Below, one piece after another: positions 55,408-64,000 of a DNA stretch of 64,000 bases. Both the position numbers and the translations under genes were made by a program. Under the pieces are notes generated by a model. The model made no database searches and had not been told where the DNA came from. It saw only the letters and a list, made by a program, of their open reading frames with translations. The stretch is from positions 3,611,001 through 3,675,000 of the forward strand of contig NZ_CP011924.1 in NCBI RefSeq assembly GCF_000238315.3. Reading direction: 5' to 3'. Position 1 is the first letter of the stretch, and every line of letters starts with the position of its first letter. Source of the stretch: Pseudoalteromonas piscicida (GTDB lineage Bacteria > Pseudomonadota > Gammaproteobacteria > Enterobacterales > Alteromonadaceae).

Positions 55408-58400
55408 GTGAAAGACTTACTTAAGTTTCTGAAGCAACAAAATAAGACCGAAGAATTCGATGCAATTCGCATTGGTCTTGCTTCGCCAGACATGGTGCGT
55501 TCATGGTCTTACGGTGAAGTAAAGAAACCTGAGACAATCAACTACCGTACTTTCAAGCCTGAGCGTGATGGCTTATTCTGTGCCCGTATCTTCGGCCCAG
55601 TAAAAGATTACGAGTGTTTGTGTGGTAAATACAAGCGCTTGAAGCACCGTGGTGTTATCTGTGAAAAGTGTGGCGTTGAAGTAACGCTAACAAAAGTACG
55701 TCGTGACCGTATGGGTCACATCGAGCTGGCTAGCCCAGTTGCGCATATTTGGTTCTTGAAATCACTTCCGTCACGTATCGGCCTAATGCTAGACATGACG
55801 CTTCGTGATATCGAGCGCGTACTTTATTTCGAATCATTCGTGGTTACTGAGCCAGGTATGACTACGCTTGAGCGCGGTCAGCTACTAGGTGAAGAAGAAT
55901 ACCTAGATGCACTTGAAGAGCACGGTGATGAGTTCGAAGCGAAGATGGGTGCAGAAGCTGTACTTGATCTACTTCGTGACCTAGACCTTGGTCAGTTAAT
56001 CGCTGAAATGCGTGAAGAGTTGCCAACAATCAACTCTGAAACTAAGCGTAAGAAAATCACTAAGCGCCTTAAACTAATGGAAGCGTTCCACCAATCAGGT
56101 AACAACCCTGAGTGGATGGTAATGAGCGTGCTACCGGTTCTTCCACCAGATCTACGTCCACTAGTACCACTAGACGGCGGTCGCTTTGCGACTTCAGATC
56201 TGAACGACCTTTACCGTCGTGTGATCAACCGTAACAACCGTTTGAAGCGTCTTCTAGACCTAGCTGCACCAGACATCATCGTACGTAACGAAAAGCGTAT
56301 GCTTCAAGAAGCGGTTGATGCGCTACTTGATAATGGTCGTCGTGGCCGTGCAATTACGGGTTCTAACAAGCGTCCACTGAAGTCGCTTGCTGACATGATC
56401 AAAGGTAAGCAAGGTCGTTTCCGTCAAAACCTTCTAGGTAAGCGTGTTGACTACTCAGGCCGTTCTGTTATCACCGTTGGTCCTACGCTGAAACTACATC
56501 AGTGTGGTCTACCTAAGAAGATGGCACTTGAGCTATTCAAGCCATTTATCTACGGTAAACTAGAGCGCCGTGGTATGGCGACAACCATCAAAGCTGCGAA
56601 GAAGATGGTTGAGCGTGAAGTACCAGAGGTTTGGGATGTACTAGACGAAGTTATCCGTGAGCACCCGGTTTTACTTAACCGTGCGCCAACACTTCACCGT
56701 CTAGGTATCCAAGCATTCGAACCTGTACTTATCGAAGGTAAAGCGATTCACCTACACCCGCTAGTGTGTGCGGCGTATAACGCTGACTTCGATGGTGACC
56801 AAATGGCTGTTCACGTACCACTGACGCTTGAAGCGCAGTTGGAAGCGCGTGCATTGATGATGTCTACCAACAACATCCTAGCACCAGCTAACGGTGAACC
56901 AATCATCGTTCCTTCACAGGACGTTGTACTAGGTCTTTACTACATGACTCGCGATCGTATCAACGGTAAAGGTGAAGGTTTAGTATTTAAAGATGCTAAA
57001 GAAGCTGAAAAAGCATACCGTGTAGGTGCTGCTGAGCTTCACGCTCGTGTTAAAGTGCGTATCACAGAAGTGACTATCGACGAAGAAACACGTGAGCGCG
57101 GCACGTTAACTCACCTAGTAGATACGACAGTAGGTCGTGCAATCCTTTCATTGAATATCCCTGAAGGCTTGCCGTTTGAACTGATCAACAAACCACTGGG
57201 TAAGAAACAAATTTCTGGTCTTCTTAATGAGTGTTACCGTCGTCTAGGTCTTAAAGATACAGTTATCTTTGCTGACCAAGTGATGTATACCGGTTTCCAC
57301 TACGCGATGAAGTCAGGTGTTTCTATCGGTATCAATGACATGGTAATCCCACCAACTAAAGGTGAGATCATCGATCGTGCGGAAGCTGAAGTTGCAGAAA
57401 TCAACCAACAGTTCCAATCAGGTCTTGTAACTGCCGGTGAGAAATACAACAAAGTTATCGATATCTGGTCACGTGTAAACGAAAACCTTTCTCGCGAGAT
57501 GATGGCTAACCTTTCAAAAGAAACGGTTATCAACGCTGAAGGCAACGAAGAAGAGCAACCGTCATTTAACTCAGTGTTTATGATGGCAGACTCAGGCGCT
57601 CGTGGTAGTGCTGCTCAGATCCGTCAGCTAGCGGGTATGCGTGGTCTAATGGCACGTCCAGATGGTTCAATCATCGAAACGCCAATTACAGCGAACTTCC
57701 GTGAAGGTCTAAACGTACTACAGTACTTTATCTCGACGCACGGTGCGCGTAAGGGTCTAGCGGATACGGCACTTAAGACAGCGAACTCGGGTTACCTAAC
57801 TCGTCGTCTAGTAGACGTAGCACAAGATTTGGTTATCAATGAATCAGACTGTGGTACCGAAGAAGGTCTAGTAATGAAGCCGCTAATTGAAGGTGGTGAC
57901 GTTGTAGAGCCGCTTCGTGAGCGCGTATTAGGTCGTGTTGTTGCTGAAGATGTATGTAAGCCAGGTACCACTGAAGTACTTGTTGCACGTAACGTAATGA
58001 TTGACGAAAAACTGTGTGACCTTCTAGAAGAGCACTCAGTAGACGAAGTTAAAGTACGTTCTGTAATCACCTGTCAAAACGACTTTGGTGTGTGTGCACA
58101 CTGTTATGGTCGTGACTTGGCACGTGGCCACATCATCAACCCTGGTGAAGCAGTTGGTGTAATCGCGGCACAGTCAATCGGTGAGCCGGGTACACAGCTT
58201 ACGATGCGTACATTCCACATCGGTGGTGCGGCATCACGAGCTTCTGCAGAGAACAGTGTTCAAGTTAAGAACAATGGTAATCTGAAACTTCACAATGCGA
58301 AGTTTGTAATCAATGCTGATGGCAAAATCGTTATCACGTCTCGTTCAACTGAGATCACGATAATCGATGAGCACGGTCGTGAGAAAGAGCGTTATAAAGT

Positions 58401-59514
58401 TCCTTACGGTGCAGTATTAACTGTACAAGATGGTGCTGACGTTAAAGGTAACGACATTGTTGCTACTTGGGACCCGCATAGCCACCCAATCATCATTGAA
58501 CATGAGTCAAAAGTATCGTTCAGCGATATCGATGATTCAAACACTGAAGCACAGACTGATGAATTAACTGGTCTAACACGTGTGGTTGTTAAGGATCTTG
58601 CGAAAGTAAACGCGAAAGAGCCTAAACTAATCATTGAGAACGAAGAACGTGGTCTTCAAGAGATCCGTCTACCTTCATTCACAACGATTGAAATCACAGA
58701 TGGTGCAACAGTACTACCTGGTTCGGTACTGGCTCGTATTCCACAAGAAGGTTCGAAGACTCGTGACATCACGGGTGGTCTACCTCGAGTTGCTGACCTA
58801 TTCGAAGCGCGTAAGCCAAAAGATCCTGCAATTCTTGCAGAAATCACAGGTACCGTTAGCTTCGGTAAAGAGACTAAAGGTAAGAAACGTCTTGTGATCA
58901 CACCGGAAGAGGGTGATGCATACGAAGAGATGATCCCGAAATGGCGTCAGCTTAACGTGTTCGAAGGTGAGCAAGTGGCTAAAGGTGAAGTAATCGCCGA
59001 TGGTCCAGAGTCTCCGCACGACATCCTACGTCTACGTGGTGTTACTGATGTATCTAACTACATCACTAACGAAGTACAAGAAGTATACCGTCTACAGGGC
59101 GTAAAGATTAACGATAAGCACATTGAGACTATCGTTCGTCAGATGCTTCGTAAGTGTATCATCCTTGATGGTGGTGACAGTGAATTCCTAGTAGGCGAGC
59201 AAGCTGAAGTTGCACGTGTAAACATCGCTAACCGTGAACTAGAAATGCAAGGTAAGATCCCAGCTAAGTTTGAAATCCAACTAATGGGTATTACTAAAGC
59301 GTCACTTGCGACTGAATCGTTTATTTCTGCGGCATCGTTCCAGGAAACAACACGTGTTCTAACCGAAGCTGCGGTTAACGGTAAGAGCGATGAGTTACGT
59401 GGTCTGAAAGAAAACGTAATCGTGGGTCGTTTGATCCCAGCGGGTACAGGTTTCGCATACCATGAAGAGCGCATCAACCGTCGTAAGCAAGGTGAAGCAG
59501 CTGTTGAAGAGTAA
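55408..59514 (+). CDS. rpoC: DNA-directed RNA polymerase subunit beta-prime, truncated at the C-terminus
   Basis: The GTG start at 55408 (AGGAG seven bases upstream) gives the standard [11 protein letters not shown]. The zinc-binding [20 protein letters not shown] and the catalytic NADFDGDQ motif (three aspartates binding magnesium) are intact. The frame stops at TAA 59512-59514 after 1,368 residues, ending GEAAVEE. The same frame continues for 24 more sense codons to a second TAA, and that sequence resembles the normal beta-prime tail. This copy therefore looks prematurely terminated. The missing tail lies near the omega subunit in known structures; the protein is probably functional because the gene is essential. 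Confidence 0.97.
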   Translation: MKDLLKFLKQQNKTEEFDAIRIGLASPDMVRSWSYGEVKKPETINYRTFKPERDGLFCARIFGPVKDYECLCGKYKRLKHRGVICEKCGVEVTLTKVRRDRMGHIELASPVAHIWFLKSLPSRIGLMLDMTLRDIERVLYFESFVVTEPGMTTLERGQLLGEEEYLDALEEHGDEFEAKMGAEAVLDLLRDLDLGQLIAEMREELPTINSETKRKKITKRLKLMEAFHQSGNNPEWMVMSVLPVLPPDLRPLVPLDGGRFATSDLNDLYRRVINRNNRLKRLLDLAAPDIIVRNEKRMLQEAVDALLDNGRRGRAITGSNKRPLKSLADMIKGKQGRFRQNLLGKRVDYSGRSVITVGPTLKLHQCGLPKKMALELFKPFIYGKLERRGMATTIKAAKKMVEREVPEVWDVLDEVIREHPVLLNRAPTLHRLGIQAFEPVLIEGKAIHLHPLVCAAYNADFDGDQMAVHVPLTLEAQLEARALMMSTNNILAPANGEPIIVPSQDVVLGLYYMTRDRINGKGEGLVFKDAKEAEKAYRVGAAELHARVKVRITEVTIDEETRERGTLTHLVDTTVGRAILSLNIPEGLPFELINKPLGKKQISGLLNECYRRLGLKDTVIFADQVMYTGFHYAMKSGVSIGINDMVIPPTKGEIIDRAEAEVAEINQQFQSGLVTAGEKYNKVIDIWSRVNENLSREMMANLSKETVINAEGNEEEQPSFNSVFMMADSGARGSAAQIRQLAGMRGLMARPDGSIIETPITANFREGLNVLQYFISTHGARKGLADTALKTANSGYLTRRLVDVAQDLVINESDCGTEEGLVMKPLIEGGDVVEPLRERVLGRVVAEDVCKPGTTEVLVARNVMIDEKLCDLLEEHSVDEVKVRSVITCQNDFGVCAHCYGRDLARGHIINPGEAVGVIAAQSIGEPGTQLTMRTFHIGGAASRASAENSVQVKNNGNLKLHNAKFVINADGKIVITSRSTEITIIDEHGREKERYKVPYGAVLTVQDGADVKGNDIVATWDPHSHPIIIEHESKVSFSDIDDSNTEAQTDELTGLTRVVVKDLAKVNAKEPKLIIENEERGLQEIRLPSFTTIEITDGATVLPGSVLARIPQEGSKTRDITGGLPRVADLFEARKPKDPAILAEITGTVSFGKETKGKKRLVITPEEGDAYEEMIPKWRQLNVFEGEQVAKGEVIADGPESPHDILRLRGVTDVSNYITNEVQEVYRLQGVKINDKHIETIVRQMLRKCIILDGGDSEFLVGEQAEVARVNIANRELEMQGKIPAKFEIQLMGITKASLATESFISAASFQETTRVLTEAAVNGKSDELRGLKENVIVGRLIPAGTGFAYHEERINRRKQGEAAVEE

Positions 59515-59589
59515 ACAGTAAGTGCTGAAGAGGCAACTCAAGCGCTAACGGACGCACTAAACGCTGATCTACTAGGTGGCAACGAGTAA
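59515..59589 (+). pseudogene. Untranslated remnant of the rpoC C-terminal tail
   Basis: In the rpoC frame, directly after the premature TAA, come 24 codons, TVSAEEATQALTDALNADLL then GGNE, and a natural TAA. E. coli RpoC ends [20 protein letters not shown] then SDNE, so the similarity is clear. A single-base change of a CAA or GAA codon to TAA would explain the interruption. Confidence 0.88.
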
Positions 59590-59614
59590 TCCTCGCCATT
59601 TAGCGAATTAATTG

Positions 59615-59647
59615 AAAAGCCGCTGTGTGAATACAGCGGTTTTTTTA
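59615..59647 (+). terminator. Intrinsic terminator after rpoC
   Basis: CCGCTGT / ACAGCGG with a 6-base loop is flanked by AAAAG and followed by eight T residues. Confidence 0.9.
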
Positions 59648-59939
59648 TGCCTTTTTAACTCGCCGGTCGAATTGCCATCAAAGCGTCACATCAATATGTA
59701 TACTGCAACAAAGGTTTTTCAATGCAATCGCTAACTTTTGTTAACTTTCAATAGCTTCGCAGACAAAACCATCCGAATTGCATGCATTTACTTAGCGCTG
59801 ATGACGACTTTTGGTTGACAGGTTAAACTTTGGTCATTAAAATTCGGCCACCCATTTTAGTCGTTCAAGAAAATTGGATTTGACCTAAATGGTAAGATTT
59901 TATTTTTCAGTAGTAATTTATTAATTCAGGAGCTATTTA
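59648..59939. other. rpoC-rpsL intergenic region
   Basis: No gene is present in these 292 bases. They hold the strong rpsL promoter (59815-59843), followed by a leader of about 90 bases, AT-rich, with the AGGAG Shine-Dalgarno of rpsL at its end. No structured ribosomal protein site is obvious. Confidence 0.5.
59815..59843 (+). promoter_or_regulatory. Sigma-70 promoter of the rpsL-rpsG-fusA-tuf operon
   Basis: A perfect TTGACA, a 17-base spacer and TAAAAT. Transcription would begin around 59850. Confidence 0.88.
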
Positions 59940-60314
59940 ATGGCAACTATTAACCAGCTAGTGCGTAAGCCACGTCGTAGCAAGGTTACAAAGAGCAACT
60001 CTGCTGCTCTTAAAGCTTGTCCACAAAAGCGTGGTGTATGTACTCGTGTATATACAACAACACCTAAGAAACCAAACTCTGCATTACGTAAAGTAGCGCA
60101 TGTACGTTTAACTAACGGTTTCGAAGTAACTTCATACATTGGTGGTGAAGGTCACAACCTACAAGAGCACAGTGTAATCCTAATCCGTGGTGGTCGTGTT
60201 AAAGACTTACCAGGTGTGCGTTTCCACACTGTTCGTGGTGCACTTGACTGTGCAGGCGTAAACGACCGTAGACAGGCTCGTTCTAAGTACGGTGCAAAAC
60301 GTCCTAAGGGCTAA
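59940..60314 (+). CDS. rpsL: 30S ribosomal protein S12
   Basis: The 124-residue protein keeps Lys43 in [13 protein letters not shown] and Lys88 in [11 protein letters not shown], so it appears streptomycin-sensitive. It sits at the decoding centre. It is the first gene of the str operon. Confidence 0.99.
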   Translation: MATINQLVRKPRRSKVTKSNSAALKACPQKRGVCTRVYTTTPKKPNSALRKVAHVRLTNGFEVTSYIGGEGHNLQEHSVILIRGGRVKDLPGVRFHTVRGALDCAGVNDRRQARSKYGAKRPKG

Positions 60315-60397
60315 TGGTTCTCCGTTAGTAAGGCCAAGCACTTAAGTTTTAAATTTTTATATATTGTTTTGGGAATCCGTGTTTAGCACGGACCTGA

Positions 60398-60886
<489 letters not shown>

Positions 60887-60913
60887 TCTGCTAACACCCT
60901 TTAAGAGGATATT

Positions 60914-63028
60914 ATGGCACGGACAACTCCGATTGAGCGCTACCGTAACATTGGTATATGTGCTCACGTAGATGCGGGTAAAACAACTACGACCGAGCGC
61001 GTACTTTTCTATACTGGTCTTTCTCATAAGATTGGTGAGGTACATGACGGTGCCGCAACTATGGACTGGATGGAGCAGGAGCAAGAGCGTGGTATCACGA
61101 TCACTTCTGCTGCAACGACGTGTTTCTGGAAAGGGATGGATGCTCAGTTTGATGAGCATCGTGTAAACATCATCGATACTCCAGGACACGTAGATTTTAC
61201 TATCGAAGTAGAGCGTTCATTGCGCGTACTTGATGGTGCTGTTGTTGTGTTATGTGCTTCATCAGGTGTGCAACCGCAAACTGAGACCGTTTGGCGTCAG
61301 GCAAATAAATACGAAGTACCACGTATGATTTTCGTCAATAAGATGGATCGTACGGGTGCTAATTTCTTGTCTGTTGTTGAACAAGTTAAAAAACGTCTCG
61401 GTGCTACACCTGTGCCTATTCAGCTACCAATTGGTGCTGAAGATGAATTTAAAGGTGTTATTGACCTTATCAAGATGAAAGCGATTAACTGGAATGAAGA
61501 AGACCAGGGGATGACTTTCAACTATGAAGAGGTCCCTGCAGATCTTCTTGAGCTTGCTGAAGAATGGCGTTCTCATCTAATTGAGAGCGCTGCAGAAGCT
61601 TCTGAAGAGCTAATGGAAAAATATCTTGAAGATGGTGAGTTGAGCGAAGAAGAGATTAAATCAGCCCTTCGCCAACGCACATTGGCCAATGAAATTGTGC
61701 CAATGACGACAGGTAGTGCATTCAAGAACAAAGGTGTTCAGGCTGTGCTTGACGCTGTGATTGAATTCATGCCTTCGCCTACTGAAGTAAAAGCTATCCA
61801 AGGTGTCTTAGAAGACGAATCCGAAGATACGCGTGAAGCTGACGATGATGCACCGTTTGCGGCGCTTGCATTTAAGATCGCAACCGATCCATTCGTTGGC
61901 ACACTTACTTTCTTCCGAGTTTACTCTGGTAAAGTTAGCCAAGGTGATTCGGTACTAAATCCTGTTAAAGGTAAAAAAGAGCGTTTTGGACGTATTGTTC
62001 AAATGCACTCTAACTCGCGTGAAGAGATTAAAGAAGTTCATGCGGGTGACATCGCGGCTGCTATCGGCCTAAAAGATGTAACTACTGGTGATACACTTTG
62101 TGCTCAAGATGCCCCAATTACGTTAGAACGTATGGAGTTCCCTGAGCCTGTAATCTCAGTCGCAGTAGAACCTAAAACAGTAGCTGACCAAGAAAAAATG
62201 GGCGTTGCGCTTGGTAAACTTGCAGCAGAAGATCCTTCATTCCGTGTAGAAACGGACGAAGAATCTGGTCAGACGATTATCTCTGGTATGGGTGAACTTC
62301 ACTTAGATATCATTGTCGATCGCATGAAGCGTGAGTTTAACGTTGTGTGTAACGTTGGTAAGCCTCAGGTTGCATACCGCGAAACTATCCGAGCTTCTGT
62401 TGAAGCTGAAGGTAAGTTTGTGCGTCAATCTGGTGGTCGTGGTCAATATGGTCACGTTTGGTTGAAGCTAGAACCAATGGATGTCTCTGATGATGATGCG
62501 CCAATATACGAATTCGTTAACGAAATCGTAGGTGGTACAGTACCAAAAGAGTATATCCCAGCGGTTGATAAAGGTATTCAAGAGCAGATGAAGCAAGGTG
62601 TTCTTGCCGGTTATCCGCTATTGGGTGTTAAAGCTACCCTGTTTGATGGCTCGTTCCACGATGTTGACTCAAACGAGATGGCGTTTAAGATCGCAGGTTC
62701 GATGGGCTTTAGAAAGGGCGCGCTAGAAGCAAGTCCGGTTCTACTTGAGCCTGTCATGAAAGTAGAAGTAATCACCCCTGAAGAAAACATGGGTGATGTA
62801 GTAGGCGACTTAAATCGTCGTCGTGGCATAATTGAAGGCATGGAAGAAGCATTTGGTGGCTCGAAGCAAATTAATGCTCAGGTCCCGCTTTCTGAAATGT
62901 TTGGTTATGCAACAGACTTACGCTCCGCTACACAAGGGCGCGCATCGTACTCTATGGAATTCCTAAAGTATGCTGAAGCGGCTAAAAACGTAGCTGATGC
63001 AATAATTGCAGCTCGCGCTGTTAAGTAA
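60914..63028 (+). CDS. fusA: Elongation factor G
   Basis: The 704-residue translational GTPase has G1 [10 protein letters not shown]3 DTPGHVDF and G4 NKMDRTGA, and the domain IV and V segments GGRGQYGHV and [12 protein letters not shown]. It catalyses translocation. Length is normal. It is 27 bases after rpsG. Confidence 0.99.
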   Translation: MARTTPIERYRNIGICAHVDAGKTTTTERVLFYTGLSHKIGEVHDGAATMDWMEQEQERGITITSAATTCFWKGMDAQFDEHRVNIIDTPGHVDFTIEVERSLRVLDGAVVVLCASSGVQPQTETVWRQANKYEVPRMIFVNKMDRTGANFLSVVEQVKKRLGATPVPIQLPIGAEDEFKGVIDLIKMKAINWNEEDQGMTFNYEEVPADLLELAEEWRSHLIESAAEASEELMEKYLEDGELSEEEIKSALRQRTLANEIVPMTTGSAFKNKGVQAVLDAVIEFMPSPTEVKAIQGVLEDESEDTREADDDAPFAALAFKIATDPFVGTLTFFRVYSGKVSQGDSVLNPVKGKKERFGRIVQMHSNSREEIKEVHAGDIAAAIGLKDVTTGDTLCAQDAPITLERMEFPEPVISVAVEPKTVADQEKMGVALGKLAAEDPSFRVETDEESGQTIISGMGELHLDIIVDRMKREFNVVCNVGKPQVAYRETIRASVEAEGKFVRQSGGRGQYGHVWLKLEPMDVSDDDAPIYEFVNEIVGGTVPKEYIPAVDKGIQEQMKQGVLAGYPLLGVKATLFDGSFHDVDSNEMAFKIAGSMGFRKGALEASPVLLEPVMKVEVITPEENMGDVVGDLNRRRGIIEGMEEAFGGSKQINAQVPLSEMFGYATDLRSATQGRASYSMEFLKYAEAAKNVADAIIAARAVK

Positions 63029-63085
63029 TTTTAGTTCGGTCCGGTCTTAGGGCTGGACTTTAATTTCTTTATAGGAAATTTGAAA

Positions 63086-64000
63086 ATGGCAAAAGAAAAG
63101 TTTGAACGCGTAAAACCGCACGTAAACGTTGGTACTATCGGCCACGTTGACCACGGTAAAACTACACTAACTGCAGTAATCACTAACGTACTTGCAAAAG
63201 TATACGGTGGTACAGCAAAAGACTTCGCATCAATCGATAACGCTCCAGAAGAGCGTGAGCGTGGTATCACAATCTCAACTTCACACGTTGAGTATGACAC
63301 ACCAACTCGTCACTATGCACACGTAGACTGTCCAGGACACGCTGACTATGTTAAAAACATGATCACTGGTGCTGCACAGATGGACGGCGCGATCCTAGTA
63401 GTTGCTGCTACTGACGGTCCTATGCCTCAAACACGTGAGCACATCCTACTTTCTCGTCAGGTTGGTGTACCTTACATCATCGTATTCATGAACAAATGTG
63501 ACATGGTTGACGACGAAGAGCTACTAGAGCTAGTAGAGATGGAAGTTCGTGAACTACTTTCTGAGTACGACTTCCCAGGTGATGACCTACCACTAATCCA
63601 AGGTTCAGCGCTAAAAGCACTAGAAGGCGAAGAGCAGTGGGAAGCGAAGATCATTGAGCTTGCAGAAGCACTAGATTCTTACATCCCAGAGCCAGAGCGT
63701 GACATCGATAAGCCATTCATCATGCCTATCGAAGACGTATTCTCAATCCAGGGTCGTGGTACAGTAGTAACAGGCCGTGTAGAAGCTGGTATCATCAACG
63801 TGAACGACGAAGTAGAAATCGTAGGTATTAAAGAAACTACGAAGACAACTTGTACAGGTGTTGAAATGTTCCGTAAGCTTCTAGACGAAGGTCGTGCGGG
63901 TGAGAACATCGGTGCACTACTACGTGGTACTAAGCGTGATGAAGTAGAGCGTGGTCAAGTACTATGTAAGCCTGGTTCTATCAAGCCACACACAAAATTC
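63086..64000 (+). CDS. tuf: Elongation factor Tu, N-terminal 305 codons (cut by window edge)
   Basis: The frame is open from ATG 63086 to the window end. It begins [20 protein letters not shown] and shows G1 GHVDHGKTT, switch [13 protein letters not shown]3 [12 protein letters not shown] and G4 NKCDMVD. The beta-barrel domain 2 starts [17 protein letters not shown]. About 90 C-terminal residues are missing. It delivers aminoacyl-tRNA to the ribosome. AGGA lies about nine bases upstream. This is the str-operon copy; other tuf copies cannot be judged here. Confidence 0.99.
   Translation, partial: MAKEKFERVKPHVNVGTIGHVDHGKTTLTAVITNVLAKVYGGTAKDFASIDNAPEERERGITISTSHVEYDTPTRHYAHVDCPGHADYVKNMITGAAQMDGAILVVAATDGPMPQTREHILLSRQVGVPYIIVFMNKCDMVDDEELLELVEMEVRELLSEYDFPGDDLPLIQGSALKALEGEEQWEAKIIELAEALDSYIPEPERDIDKPFIMPIEDVFSIQGRGTVVTGRVEAGIINVNDEVEIVGIKETTKTTCTGVEMFRKLLDEGRAGENIGALLRGTKRDEVERGQVLCKPGSIKPHTKF

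Noticed and set aside
59515..59589. Separate small gene after rpoC
   Set aside because: It is in the rpoC frame, has no start codon or ribosome-binding site of its own, and matches the RpoC tail.

Overview
This is a chromosomal window from a marine gammaproteobacterium, most likely Pseudoalteromonas (Alteromonadales). The basis is protein-level resemblance, gene order (polA / engB / cytochrome c4 / yihI; tRNA-Trp-secE-nusG-rplKAJL-rpoBC-rpsLG-fusA-tuf), modest GC content and short intergenic repeats with ATACCAATTG-type or GGCCTGTT-type ends. No species assignment is possible without a search. There is no prophage, CRISPR array, complete insertion sequence or defence island.

Layout. 1-9.3 kb: the start of elbB (cut by the window edge), polA preceded by two perfect DnaA boxes, a candidate small RNA in the place where enterics and vibrios carry spf, a YceI/DUF1285 pair, engB, cytochrome c4, a strong CsrB-type regulatory RNA with an upstream UvrY/GacA-like box, a SAM methyltransferase, yihI and a DUF2489 gene. 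9.4-13.1 kb: a phosphopantetheinyl transferase and an FMN reductase divergent from a LysR regulator. A perfect 1,120-bp tandem duplication here has created two LysR copies and a broken reductase fragment. 13.1-20.1 kb: surface and secreted functions (small lipoprotein, S41 peptidase, two endonuclease I family nucleases, a PepSY protein, a probable DUF3103 protein). 20.4-24.7 kb: cysJIH. 24.8-38.3 kb: mixed genes, including two periplasmic binding proteins without neighbouring permeases, an FAD oxidoreductase, a hotdog thioesterase, acnA, a CHASE-PAS-GGDEF-EAL protein and an arylamine N-acetyltransferase. 38.3-45.3 kb: a leftward operon cysG-cysD-cysN-SLC13 transporter-cysC-cysQ, which together with cysJIH gives sulfate uptake, activation to PAPS, reduction to sulfide, siroheme synthesis and PAP removal. 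45.5-47.1 kb: a MITE-like element just upstream of deoC and an unknown gene. 47.2-64 kb: tRNA-Trp and the large transcription/translation cluster through a partial tuf, with recognisable L1 and L10 leader structures and matching sigma-70 promoters.

Most notable observations: (1) a CsrB-like RNA with ten GGA motifs and an internal 37-bp duplication; (2) an in-frame TAA that removes the last 24 codons of rpoC while the rest of the frame downstream is intact and still resembles the normal beta-prime tail; (3) the very recent LysR/reductase tandem duplication whose right breakpoint coincides with the end of a MITE-like repeat; (4) an unassigned, terminator-ended small RNA candidate after polA. 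I did not find a convincing new multi-gene system; the novelty here lies in RNAs, rearrangements and regulatory structures.
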